A stretch of 35,974 bases of DNA from NCBI RefSeq assembly GCF_004348545.1, contig NZ_SMKL01000061.1, forward strand, positions 1 through 35,974, given 5' to 3'. The position numbers and the translations under genes were made by a program. Positions 1 to 7,561 of this stretch are shown here, piece by piece (positions within the stretch are counted from its first letter, which is position 1; every line of letters begins with the position of its first letter). This DNA is from Jiangella ureilytica. Its GTDB lineage: Bacteria; Actinomycetota; Actinomycetes; Jiangellales; Jiangellaceae. The notes beneath the pieces are model-generated. The model made no database searches. It was not told the DNA's origin and worked only from the letters and a program-made list of their open reading frames with translations.

Positions 1-8
1 CCTGATAG

Positions 9-114
9 CTGCCCGTTCTTAGGCCCCGGACGGGCGGGTCAAGCGGACCCCCACGGCGCGAAGCGCCACCAGGGTCCGCTTGAGGCGACCGTCCGGGGCC
101 AAGAGAATGGGCAG
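9..114. repeat. Nested inverted repeat (long three-part hairpin)
   Basis: Three nested inverted repeats share one centre. The outer arms are 9-33 and 89-114 (imperfect, sharing the run GGCCCCGGACGG and the ends CTGCCC/GGGCAG). The middle arms 39-50 and 72-83 are a perfect 12-base pair (TCAAGCGGACCC). The inner arms 55-59 and 63-67 (GGCGC/GCGCC) close a 3-base GAA loop. The internal loops are nearly symmetric (34-38 against 84-88, 51-54 against 68-71), so RNA or single-stranded DNA would fold into one rod of about 106 bases. It lies downstream of the LLM oxidoreductase gene. It could be a dispersed palindromic repeat, a small mobile hairpin or a structured RNA; nothing in the window decides which. 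Confidence 0.75.
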
Positions 115-248
115 CAGGGGGACGGGGAACCCAGCGCAACCACACCAGGCCGGACCTGACCTGACCTCTAAGCTTGCGGAACGGGGCGCCGCTCAGCCGG
201 ACCAGAAGCCCACCCTGGGCACCTGGTGACCCCCCTCCCCCATGATCA
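115..248. other. Non-coding stretch downstream of the LLM gene
   Basis: Between the hairpin and the stop of the LLM oxidoreductase gene there is no convincing gene. The only structure seen is a short GACCT tandem (three copies near 160-175). No terminator with a T run is visible. Confidence 0.4.
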
Positions 249-1100
249 TCAAGGGGAGGTGGCGGCGCGGACGGCGGGAGCGACCTCTTCGGCGAAGGTG
301 CGGAGCTGGTCCACGGGCCCGCCGAACACCAGGACGTCGGCGCGGTGGTCCGTGACCAGGGCGCTCAGCTCGTCGACCCACTGCGACGGGGGGCCGTCGA
401 GATAGCCCTCGGAGGCGCCGCCGGTGATGGTGCCGCCGACGTTGTACACGCGCTTCACCGCCGACGGGTCGCGGCCGGCGTCCGCCGCGCCGGCGTCGAC
501 CCGGTCGTTGAGCTCCGGCAGCCGCCCCACCACCTGGGCGGACACCGACGGTACCCAGCCGTCGGCCACGCGACCGGTCAGGGCCAGCGCCCGCGGCCCG
601 TACGCGCCGATCCAGATGCCGATGTCGTGCGCCGGCAGCGGCCCGGAGTGCATGCCTCTGAGGTGGTAGTGCGAGCCCTCGAAGCGCAGGCCGCGGTCGC
701 CGCTCCACAGGAGCCGGATCACCTCGACCGCCTCGCCCAGCGCCGCCAGCGCCTCGCCCGGCGAGCGCCGCGCACCGCCGTAGCCCTCGATGGCGTCCCA
801 GAACGCCCCCGCGCCCAGCCCCAGCTCGAACCGTCCGCCCGACAGCACGTCCAGCGACGCCGCCGCCTTGGCCAGGACACCGGGCGGGCGCAGCGGCAGG
901 CAGGCGACGTCGGGGAAGACGCGAAGCGACGACGTCGCCGTGAGGATCGCGCTCGACAGGACCAGGGTGTCGACGAACCGGCGCTGGTACGGGTGGTCCT
1001 GGATGCCGACGTACTCCAACCCGAGCGACTCGGCCAGCCGTGCCGTCTCGACCAGCGGGTCGGCGGCGTTCGGGACGAGGAAGTAGCCGAAGCTCACCAC
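249..1100 (-). CDS. LLM-class flavin/F420-dependent oxidoreductase
   Basis: The predicted 283-residue protein belongs to the luciferase-like monooxygenase (bacterial luciferase fold, TIM barrel) superfamily. These are soluble enzymes using FMNH2 or F420. Family signs are the N-terminal FGYFLVPNA strand, the SGGRFELGLGAG segment near residue 90, and the later GPLP...IWIGAYGPRAL block typical of F420-dependent members. The GTG at 1098-1100 is chosen because GGAGG lies 8 bases before it; a second in-frame GTG follows at once (1095-1097) and would give a 4-base GTGA overlap with the amidase stop. Either way it is translationally coupled to the amidase upstream. The substrate is unknown. It may act on the product of the amidase, but this is inferred only from the operon. 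Confidence 0.85.
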   Translation of the reverse strand: MVSFGYFLVPNAADPLVETARLAESLGLEYVGIQDHPYQRRFVDTLVLSSAILTATSSLRVFPDVACLPLRPPGVLAKAAASLDVLSGGRFELGLGAGAFWDAIEGYGGARRSPGEALAALGEAVEVIRLLWSGDRGLRFEGSHYHLRGMHSGPLPAHDIGIWIGAYGPRALALTGRVADGWVPSVSAQVVGRLPELNDRVDAGAADAGRDPSAVKRVYNVGGTITGGASEGYLDGPPSQWVDELSALVTDHRADVLVFGGPVDQLRTFAEEVAPAVRAATSP

Positions 1101-2527
1101 GTCGCCGGCCTCCGGTCGCGCCAGGGCCGGGCCGCCTCGAGCTGCGCGGCCAGCGACAGCAGCGTCTCGTCGGCGCCGTGGCGCCCGCCCAGCATGACGC
1201 CGACCGGCAGCTCGACCCCGTCGGCGACCGCCGTCTCCAGGGGCAGGCTGATCGCCGGCCAGCCGGTGAGGTTCCAGACGCTGGTCCAGGGCGTGAACGC
1301 CATCTGCCGGGCGAAGTCGCCGGCGGGGTCGACGTCGTCGCGCTGCGAGCCGACCGGCGCCGGCAGCTGCGCCAGCGTGGGGCTCAGGACGACGTCGTAG
1401 GCCGCCCACGTGGCCGCCGCTTCGCGCGTCGTCGTCTGGATGAGCGCGAGCGCCGACGCGAACTCGATGCCGCTGACCGACCGGCCCTTGTCGCGCAGCC
1501 AGCGGGTCAGCGGGAGCAGCAGGCGCTCGTGCTCCGGCGGGACCGGCGCGCTCAGCGCCAGCACCGACCAGATCGACTCGAAGGAGTCCCAGCGCTCCGC
1601 CTCGAACGGGACGGGGGCCGGCTCGACCCGGTGCCCGAGGTCCTCGAGCAGCCGCGCGGTGCGGACGGCGGCGGCGAGGCAGGCGTCGTCGACGGGGGCG
1701 CCTGGGGAGATGACGGGGCTGGTGAGCAGGCCGATGGTGAGCCGCCCCGGCTCGCGCTCGCAGGCGTCGAGGAACGTGGTGCGCGGCGGCGCGAGCACGT
1801 GCAGGTCGCCCGGCCAGTTGAGCGACAGCACGTCCAGCAGCGCCGCGGTGTCGCGGACATCGCGCGTGAGCACGCCGTTCGACGCCAGCCCGGCGCCTTC
1901 GGGGCGGTACGGGCCGGGGCTGACGCGGCCGCGGGTGGGCTTGAGGCCCACCAGCCCGCAGGCGCTGGCCGGGATGCGGATGGAGCCGCCGCCGTCGCTG
2001 CCGTGGGCGATGGGCGCGATGCCGGCCGCGACCGCCGCGGCCGACCCGCCGCTGGAACCGCCGGCCGACCGGGAGAGGTCCCACGGCGTCCGGGCGGGCG
2101 GGGCGATGTCGGGCTCGGTGTACGGCGGCAGGCCGAACTCGGGCGTGTTGGTCTTGCCGATCATGAGTGTGCCGGCCCGGCGCAGCAGCGTGACGACGCC
2201 GTCGTCGGCGGGCGCCACGAAGTCGCCGAGCGCCGCGCTGCCGGAGCGGAACGGCACGCCGGCGACCATCGCGAGGTCCTTGACAGGGCACGGCACGCCG
2301 AGGAACGGCGGCAGCTCGTCGTCGGAGCGGGACTGGCGCAGCAGCAGCTCGGCCTCGGCGGCCTGCTCGCGCGCGAGTCCGGGGGTCAGGGTGACGAAGG
2401 CGCCGACGGACGGGTCCAGCCGTTCGGCCCGCTCGAGCGTGTGGTCGACGACCTCCGACGGCGACACCTCATGTTTGCGGACGGCCGTGGCGAGCTCCAG
2501 CCCGGTCAGCTCGTGGATCTGAGACAC
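1094..2527 (-). CDS. Amidase (amidase signature family)
   Basis: A 477-residue amidase-signature hydrolase, predicted cytosolic, that splits C-N amide bonds. The complete Ser-cisSer-Lys triad is visible: Lys83 in PVKDL, cis-Ser158 in the AGGSSGGS motif and nucleophile Ser182 in GGGSIRIPA; the 24-residue gap between the two serines matches fatty acid amide hydrolase. Length is normal for the family. The GTG start at 2525-2527 has no usable ribosome site (GGAGG would sit one base away). Instead a TAGGTT -10 box ends 6 bases upstream, which suggests a leaderless transcript. It overlaps the LLM oxidoreductase gene and forms a two-gene operon with it. The substrate is unknown; Glu-tRNA amidotransferase GatA is less likely because no gatB or gatC is nearby. 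Confidence 0.92.
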   Translation of the reverse strand: MSQIHELTGLELATAVRKHEVSPSEVVDHTLERAERLDPSVGAFVTLTPGLAREQAAEAELLLRQSRSDDELPPFLGVPCPVKDLAMVAGVPFRSGSAALGDFVAPADDGVVTLLRRAGTLMIGKTNTPEFGLPPYTEPDIAPPARTPWDLSRSAGGSSGGSAAAVAAGIAPIAHGSDGGGSIRIPASACGLVGLKPTRGRVSPGPYRPEGAGLASNGVLTRDVRDTAALLDVLSLNWPGDLHVLAPPRTTFLDACEREPGRLTIGLLTSPVISPGAPVDDACLAAAVRTARLLEDLGHRVEPAPVPFEAERWDSFESIWSVLALSAPVPPEHERLLLPLTRWLRDKGRSVSGIEFASALALIQTTTREAAATWAAYDVVLSPTLAQLPAPVGSQRDDVDPAGDFARQMAFTPWTSVWNLTGWPAISLPLETAVADGVELPVGVMLGGRHGADETLLSLAAQLEAARPWRDRRPATW

Positions 2528-2745
2528 CCCTCCAACCTATGGTGCCGGAGTGCCCGGCAGGTCGGGGTGGGCGGAATCGGCGGTGCCAACGGGATGGCTC
2601 GACCCGCGCCGGCGCCGGTGACGGATCTCGGCGTTTCTCATCAGGACGCGAGAACCATGTCACCGGACGGCCATATGGTGACTTTCACAGGTACGCGGCC
2701 GTCCCCGGGCCGCGTCAGCGACCAACGAGTTCATCGGAGGCGGCG
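2528..2745. promoter_or_regulatory. Divergent intergenic region, amidase / M48 protease
   Basis: This region carries the promoters of two divergent units. Besides the amidase -10 box it holds an inverted repeat GTCACC (2659-2664) / GGTGAC (2677-2682), with the palindrome CCATATGG at 2671-2678 overlapping the right arm. This is a possible operator for the protease unit. A good ribosome site (CGGAGG) lies before the protease ATG. Confidence 0.4.
2534..2539 (-). promoter_or_regulatory. Candidate -10 box, leaderless amidase transcript
   Basis: Read on the minus strand the hexamer is TAGGTT (fits TANNNT) and ends 6 bases before the GTG start of the amidase. This is the usual -10 to start distance of leaderless actinobacterial mRNAs. 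No clear -35 box was seen. Confidence 0.4.
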
Positions 2746-3840
2746 ATGAGCGACGACGGCCGGACGTCCGGCGCGCGCCCCACCGGGCCCCCGGGCGGCT
2801 TCGACGATCCCGAACCGCCTCCGGCCACGGGCCTGCGCGGCCGCTGGTCGGCGCAGGCCACCACGCCGCGCCCGCTGAGGCACCGGCGCGGCGCCGACCT
2901 CTCCACGCTGGCCTCGCTGGTCCTCGGGCTGCCCTGGTTCCTGTTCAGCCTCACGGTGGTGGGCCTGGGCGGGCTGGGCATCGGCGCGCTGGCCGGCAAC
3001 ACCACCGTCGTGCCCATCCTGGTCATGGTGCTGTGGCTGCTCAGCGGCGTGCTCATCTTCTACCGGCCGGTCGAGGTCGGGGTGGCCCGGTTCATGCTGC
3101 GCGCCCGCAGGCCCACGCCCAGCGAGCGCGACCGGCTCGAGCACGCCTGGCACGAGGTGAACCGCGCGGCCGGCCGCGACGGCGGCAAGTACCAGCTGTT
3201 CATCGAGGACAGCGACGCGCTGAACGCCTACGCCGCGTCCGGGCACATCGTCACCGTCACCCGCAAGACGCTCGACGCCATGCCGCACCACCACCTGGCG
3301 GCGGTGCTGGCGCACGAGCTGGGCCACCACCTCGGCGGGCACCCGTGGAGCAACCTGCTGACCTACTGGTACTCGGTGCCGGCGCGGCTGCTGACCCGCG
3401 CACTCCGGCTGGTGCTGCGCATCGTCGTCGTGCTGTTCTCGACCCTCTTCGCCGTGGTGGCCCGCATGCCGGCGCTGGCGTCGTTCATCGCCAAGATTCT
3501 CACCTGGTCGCTCATCCTGTTCGTGGTGTTCTTCGTGACGGTGCTCATGGCGACGGCGGTGCAGTCCGGCCAGACGTGGGCGCCGCCCACCGTCGCGCTG
3601 GTGCTGCTCACCCCGATCCTGCTGCCCTGGCTGGCCCGCCGCAGCGAGTACCGCGCCGACCGCGTCGCCGCCAACCTCGGCTACGGCTACGCGCTCATCG
3701 AGGTGTTCGAGGACTGGCTGCGCCAGGGCATGGACGACGACCGGCGCAACTTCGTGCTCCGGGCGCGGCTGTTCAGCACCCACCCGGCGCTGGCGGCGCG
3801 CATCAAGAAGCTCGACGCCTACCTGCGGAAGAACGCGTAG
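2746..3840 (+). CDS. M48-family membrane metalloprotease (HtpX-like)
   Basis: A 364-residue integral membrane zinc protease. The HEXXH motif is H190-E191-L-G-H194, and the third zinc ligand is probably the Glu of RSEYRAD about 95 residues later, as in HtpX/Ste24 proteins. Two hydrophobic segments lie at about residues 52-106, and a further hydrophobic block of two to three spans follows the active site (about 215-295), so the catalytic part should face the cytosol. The first 50 residues are a Pro/Gly/Arg-rich disordered tail. The ATG at 2746 is chosen over upstream in-frame starts because CGGAGG precedes it. It is followed after 8 bases by the TraG-like ATPase gene, so the two are one operon. 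HtpX relatives degrade damaged membrane proteins; a dedicated role with the ATPase is inference. Confidence 0.9.
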   Translation: MSDDGRTSGARPTGPPGGFDDPEPPPATGLRGRWSAQATTPRPLRHRRGADLSTLASLVLGLPWFLFSLTVVGLGGLGIGALAGNTTVVPILVMVLWLLSGVLIFYRPVEVGVARFMLRARRPTPSERDRLEHAWHEVNRAAGRDGGKYQLFIEDSDALNAYAASGHIVTVTRKTLDAMPHHHLAAVLAHELGHHLGGHPWSNLLTYWYSVPARLLTRALRLVLRIVVVLFSTLFAVVARMPALASFIAKILTWSLILFVVFFVTVLMATAVQSGQTWAPPTVALVLLTPILLPWLARRSEYRADRVAANLGYGYALIEVFEDWLRQGMDDDRRNFVLRARLFSTHPALAARIKKLDAYLRKNA

Positions 3841-3848
3841 GAGACCCC

Positions 3849-5450
3849 ATGCCGATCCGACGACGACGACGCAGCGAGACCCCCTGGGACGTGCTGCGCG
3901 ACGACCATCCCGACGCCGCCGTCGCCATGGACCGGCTGGTCCAGGACGGCCGGCTGTCCGACGTCGACTCCGCGCGCATCGCCTGGGCGCTCGACACCCG
4001 GGCCGAGGACCCCGCCGCGCTGGCCCAGCTGGCCGACGAGATCGTGCGCTACGGCCCGGCGGCGCTCGCGCACCCGTCGGCCCTGCACGACCTCCCGGTG
4101 CCGCGGATCGCGCGGCACAACCTCACCGCGGGCCAGGTGCGGCTCGGCCGCACCGTCCAGGACACGCACGCCGACACCGTCATGACCCAGGACTTCGGCA
4201 TCGACCACGACGTGCTGCGCACGTCGCTGCTGGTCATCGGGCCGCCGGGGTCGGGCAAGACGCGCGGCTTCGCGCTGCCCATCGTCGAGCACCTGTCGTT
4301 GTCGGCGCTGGCCGGGCAGGCCAGCGTCGTCGTGGTCGACCCCAAGGGCGACGACTTCGCGCACGAGGGCTGGTTCGACGTCACCATCGACCCACTCAGG
4401 CCCACCACCGGGTTCGACCTCTACGGCGGCACCCAGCACCCCGACACCGCGGCCGACCGGCTCGCCAGCGCCATGCTGCCGCCGTACGTCACCGACGACA
4501 TGGCCTACTTCATGGACGGCTCGCGCAACGCGCTCTACGCCTGCCTGGCGCCGTTCCATCTCGCGTTCGGGCGGTGGCCGAAGATCCGCGAGATGCTGGC
4601 GCTGCTGCGCTCCGAGCAGGGCATGACCGACCAGGTCAAGGCCAACCTGCGCGGCCCGGAGGGCAAAGAGGCCAAGGCGCTGCTCGACAGCCGGCGCGAC
4701 CAGGCGACCCGCAACGCCGACCCCGCCGCCTCGCTGGTCGAGCGGTTCCAGCTGCTGGCCCGGCCGCGGCTCATGGAGCTGTTCGACCGCGACAACACGT
4801 TCCGCATGCACGACATCAACAAGCCGACCCGCGTGCGGGTCTCGCTGCCCGAGGCCGAGTTCCCCGACGCCACCCGCATCCTGGCCCGGCTGGTGGTCTC
4901 GCAGTTCGTGCAGGTCACCTCCGCCCCCGACACCAACCGCACCATCTTCAAGGCGCTCGCCATCGACGAGGCCGGCCGCTTCGTCGACGACTACGTCGCC
5001 CGCGGCGTGCAGAAGCTGCGCTCCAACAACGCCGGGCTCATCCTGCTGGCCCAGACCATCAGCGACTTCCCCGTCCAGGTGCGGGCGACCGTGTTCGGCT
5101 CGGTCGGCTGCAAGGCGGTGTTCGGCGGCATCGACCCGGTCGACGCCAAGGTGTTCTCCGACTGGTTCGGCGACCATTGGGTGGCCGAGATCAGCTACAG
5201 CCAGGGCGAGGCATCCGGCCTGGCCCGCACCAGCGGCAGTTCCCGCGACAGCCGCGGCGGCTGGAACCGCTCCGACGGCGAGACCCGCAACTGGGGCGTC
5301 ACCAAGGGCACCAACCTGCGCCGGGTCGAGCGGCCGCGCTGGACGGTGTCCGACATCGTCACCCGCATTCCCGCCGGCCACTGCGTCGTCGCCCTCTCCC
5401 GCTCCGACGGCACCCGCACCGGCCCGACGCTGATCAACTTGCGCGCCTGA
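3849..5450 (+). CDS. TraG/VirD4-like type IV coupling ATPase, orphan
   Basis: A 533-residue P-loop ATPase of the conjugative coupling protein group (TraG/TraD/VirD4, with a TraM-recognition-like C-terminus). Walker A is GPPGSGKT (131-138), a VVVDPKGD strand (161-168) follows as in VirD4, Walker B is ALAIDEAGRF (369-378), and an AQT sensor lies near 401-403. No membrane span is visible, unlike full VirD4, so it should be soluble or recruited to the membrane. A Ser/Arg/Gly-rich stretch lies at about 457-480. GGAG overlapping the protease stop codon serves as its ribosome site. There is no relaxase, VirB4 or other type IV secretion gene in the window, so this looks like a chromosomal orphan paired with the protease, not part of a conjugative element. 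Confidence 0.85.
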   Translation: MPIRRRRRSETPWDVLRDDHPDAAVAMDRLVQDGRLSDVDSARIAWALDTRAEDPAALAQLADEIVRYGPAALAHPSALHDLPVPRIARHNLTAGQVRLGRTVQDTHADTVMTQDFGIDHDVLRTSLLVIGPPGSGKTRGFALPIVEHLSLSALAGQASVVVVDPKGDDFAHEGWFDVTIDPLRPTTGFDLYGGTQHPDTAADRLASAMLPPYVTDDMAYFMDGSRNALYACLAPFHLAFGRWPKIREMLALLRSEQGMTDQVKANLRGPEGKEAKALLDSRRDQATRNADPAASLVERFQLLARPRLMELFDRDNTFRMHDINKPTRVRVSLPEAEFPDATRILARLVVSQFVQVTSAPDTNRTIFKALAIDEAGRFVDDYVARGVQKLRSNNAGLILLAQTISDFPVQVRATVFGSVGCKAVFGGIDPVDAKVFSDWFGDHWVAEISYSQGEASGLARTSGSSRDSRGGWNRSDGETRNWGVTKGTNLRRVERPRWTVSDIVTRIPAGHCVVALSRSDGTRTGPTLINLRA

Positions 5451-5553
5451 CGCATTCTGTGCCGGCACCCGCCGGCGGAACGGCGCATGCCGCGGGCACC
5501 CGCTCGCGGAAATCCGCGCGCCTGGACCCGCACCGACGCCGGATACTGGCGCG
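5451..5553 (+). promoter_or_regulatory. Short intergenic region with a weak leaderless-type -10
   Basis: A GC-rich spacer. GATACT at 5542-5547 sits 6 bases before the ATG of the phosphotransferase pseudogene and no ribosome site is present. This resembles the leaderless promoters elsewhere in the window, although the first base does not fit TANNNT. Confidence 0.25.
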
Positions 5554-6298
5554 ATGGACGAGGTGAAGGTCGTCGTCGCGCATTCCGAGCGGGCGACCCT
5601 GCGGGTCGGCGATGTGTTCCTGAAGGTCGACGCCGACCAGACGCGGCTCGACGCCGAGGTAGCGGCGATGGCGCTGGCGCCAGTCCCGACCCCGAGGGTG
5701 CTGTGGCGCGAGCGGCCCGTGCTCGCGATCGCCGCGGTCACGGAACGGCGCTCGGCCGCCTCGGCGAGCCGTCGACCACGCCACCGGTGGCATGGGCCGC
5801 GGCGGGCGCCGCCATCCGGAAGCTGCACGACGCGCCGCTGCCGACCCGGATCGGCCGGGCCGGCCGGGGCATCGACGAGCTGGCGGCGGAGCTCGACCGT
5901 GAGTGCGAGTGGCTCGTGGCCGGCGGCGTCCTACCTGCCGGTCTGGTCGCCCGCAACCGCGAGGTCGCCGAGGCCGCTCTTCGGCCGTGGACGCCGGCGT
6001 TCACGCACGGCGACCTGCAGATCGCCCACGTGTTCGTCGACGGCGACGAGGTCACCGGCGTCATCGACTGGTCCGAGGCGGGCCGGGGCGATGCCCTCTA
6101 CGACCTCGCCATCTGACGCTCGGACACGAGGAGCACCTTCACGACGTCCTCGCCGGCTATGGCGCCGACGTCGACCTCGACGTGATCCGCGCGTGGTGGT
6201 CGATGCGCAGCCTGCTGGCGATCCGCTGGCTGATCGAGCACGGTTTCGACCCGTTCAGGCCGGGCTGCGAGGTCGACGTGCTGCGATCGGCGAGATGA
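5554..6298 (+). pseudogene. Aminoglycoside phosphotransferase-like gene, two frameshifts
   Basis: Reading three frames in succession gives one APH/choline-kinase-like protein of about 248 residues. Frame one gives an N-lobe beginning MDEVKVVVAHSERATL. A shift near 5735-5745 joins a frame with the linker and C-lobe, including the catalytic loop HGDLQIAH and the metal-binding IDWSE. A shift near 6111 joins the C-terminal helices (LTLGHEEH... onward). Both shifts fit single-base deletions: at the second, restoring one C in GCCATCTGACG changes the TGA stop into Ile-Leu-Thr. The Asn usual in HGDxxxxN is His here. The gene overlaps the end of the convergent SGNH hydrolase by 44 bases. It is either a fresh pseudogene or carries two sequencing errors. 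Substrate unknown; such proteins often have no drug-resistance role. Confidence 0.8.
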
Positions 6299-7337
6299 GG
6301 CCCCCGGCGAGCACCGGCAGAGCGGCCTCGGCGAGGCGGGCACGGCCGGCGTCGGTGAGGTGCAGGTGGTCGCCGGAGTCGTAGGCGGGCAGCAGGCGGC
6401 CCGGCCGGGCCGGGTCGCGCAATGCGGCGTCGAAGTCGGCGACGCCGTCGAGGTCGGCCGCCGTGCGCAGGTGGGTGTTGGCCGCCTGCCGGATCGCCTC
6501 GCGGGCCGGCGTCCAGCTCGCGGCACCGCTGAACGGGGTCATGGTGGCGCCGACGACGGCGAGACCGCGGGCCCGCGCGCGGGCGACCACCTCGTCGTAG
6601 GCGGCGATCAGCTGCCCGGCCGCCGTCACGCCGCGGGAGAGGTCGTTGATCCCCTCGAACAGCATCAGCGTGTGCACGCCCGGCTGGCTCAGCGCGTCGC
6701 GCTCCAGCCGGCTCAGCAGTGCCGGGCCGAAGCCGTCGACGGTGACGCGGTTGCCGGCCATGCCCGAGTTGAGCAGCGCGAACGGCAAGCCGCCGGGCGA
6801 CGCGCGCAGCGCCGCAGCCACTCGGTCCGGCCAGCGCAGGTTCCGGTCGGGGACGTGGCCGTCGCTGTCGGTGAGGGAGTCGCCGACGACCACCACGGCG
6901 CCGTCGACATCGGGCCGGTCGAGCGTCAGCCGGTCGAGGAAGAACCAGTGCAGCACCCGCTCGGTGCCCGCGGCCGAGGTCACGACCGTTGTCTGCGACG
7001 AGCGCAGGTGACCCGTCACCGCGTCCACGACCCCGGCCACGGAGACGCTGACGACGACGTCCGTGCCACCCGCCACGGGGAACGACGGCACCGGGTCGCT
7101 CACCGCGAGCCCGCCGGCCGGCACCGTCACCGAGACGGCGCCACCGTCGAACGTCACCGCGCGCTCGCCGACGGCGACCGGCCCGAACGTCACCGGCGCC
7201 GTCCCGAACACGTTCGACAGCCGCAGCCGCAGACCGTCGCCGCCGATGCTGGGCCGGACCACCATGCGGATGGTCGCGTCCGCCAGCCGGACGTCTTCGA
7301 GCCATGCCGTCGCCGCCGTCCACACACCCACCGTCAC
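6255..7337 (-). CDS. SGNH/GDSL-family hydrolase
   Basis: A 360-residue esterase/lipase-type hydrolase with all four SGNH blocks: GDSLTDS (nucleophile Ser154), the NSGMAGN block (Gly192 and Asn196 region), EGIND (Asn231) and DHLH near the C-terminus (Asp323, His326). An N-terminal beta-rich domain of about 140 residues precedes the catalytic fold. No signal peptide is obvious, so it may be cytosolic. The GTG start has GGAAAGGGG upstream. Its 3' end overlaps the phosphotransferase pseudogene on the other strand. Relatives include carbohydrate deacetylases and sugar esterases; the position next to a sugar-acid locus makes such a role plausible but unproven. Confidence 0.88.
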   Translation of the reverse strand: MTVGVWTAATAWLEDVRLADATIRMVVRPSIGGDGLRLRLSNVFGTAPVTFGPVAVGERAVTFDGGAVSVTVPAGGLAVSDPVPSFPVAGGTDVVVSVSVAGVVDAVTGHLRSSQTTVVTSAAGTERVLHWFFLDRLTLDRPDVDGAVVVVGDSLTDSDGHVPDRNLRWPDRVAAALRASPGGLPFALLNSGMAGNRVTVDGFGPALLSRLERDALSQPGVHTLMLFEGINDLSRGVTAAGQLIAAYDEVVARARARGLAVVGATMTPFSGAASWTPAREAIRQAANTHLRTAADLDGVADFDAALRDPARPGRLLPAYDSGDHLHLTDAGRARLAEAALPVLAGGLISPIAARRPRSPA

Positions 7338-7356
7338 GCGCGGGCCCCTTTCCGGA

Positions 7357-7362
7357 TATAGT
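7357..7362 (+). promoter_or_regulatory. Candidate -10 box of the aro leader transcript
   Basis: TATAGT fits the actinobacterial TANNNT -10 pattern and ends 7 bases before the GTG of the leader peptide, so transcription could start at or next to that codon. No strong -35 box is visible. Confidence 0.45.
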
Positions 7363-7369
7363 TCAGCTC

Positions 7370-7438
7370 GTGGTCGCGGTTCGTCGGTATCCGTATTTTG
7401 CGCAGGCTCCGGGTGGAGCCGGGCGTGTCATGCGCTGA
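7370..7438 (+). CDS. Putative leader peptide with Tyr-Pro-Tyr-Phe
   Basis: A 22-codon reading frame, GTG to TGA, encoding VVAVRRYPYFAQ and ten further residues. The aromatic run is written TAT CCG TAT TTT; A/T-ending Tyr and Phe codons are rare in this GC-rich window, so three together stand out. The frame ends between the two arms of the first hairpin, as in classical amino-acid leader peptides, and the next gene makes the first enzyme of aromatic amino acid synthesis. A ribosome waiting for charged Tyr or Phe tRNA at 7388-7399 would reach into the left arm at 7405. There is no good ribosome site; leaderless translation is likely. That the peptide is translated is inferred. Confidence 0.55.
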   Translation: MVAVRRYPYFAQAPGGAGRVMR

Positions 7439-7487
7439 CCGACGACCCACCCGGAGCCAGCTGGGCAGAGACATCTCGTCTCTGCCC
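7405..7487 (+). promoter_or_regulatory. Putative attenuator of DAHP synthase
   Basis: There are two perfect hairpins in tandem. The first pairs 7405-7416 with 7447-7458 (12 bp, GGCTCCGGGTGG with its complement) and its left arm lies inside the leader peptide. The second pairs 7463-7472 with 7478-7487 (10 bp, GGGCAGAGAC, 5-base loop) and looks like a terminator, although only TT follows it. GGCTCC at 7405-7410 can instead pair with GGAGCC at 7415-7420. CTCTGC in the last arm can also pair with GCAGAG at 7542-7547 next to the ribosome site, so control could be at translation. A strong antiterminator pairing between the two hairpins was not found by eye. Confidence 0.55.
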
Positions 7488-7523
7488 TTCGTCATGAGAC
7501 GGGCCGGCTCGCAGGCGATCCGA

Positions 7524-7535
7524 CGGGACGTCCCG
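7524..7535. promoter_or_regulatory. 12-bp perfect palindrome upstream of DAHP synthase
   Basis: CGGGACGTCCCG is a perfect palindrome 27 bases before the DAHP synthase start, between the terminator-like hairpin and the ribosome site AGGAG (7546-7550). It is a possible protein-binding site or a small stem. Confidence 0.3.
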
Positions 7536-7561
7536 CTCGTTGCAGAGGAGACGTTGCACCC

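Noticed and set aside
1094-2527. GatA subunit of the Glu-tRNA amidotransferase
   Set aside because: No gatB or gatC nearby and the operon partner is an LLM oxidoreductase; a general amidase fits better.
3849-5450. Remnant of an integrative conjugative element
   Set aside because: No integrase, relaxase, attachment repeats or other transfer genes were found, and the gene is in tight operon with a protease.
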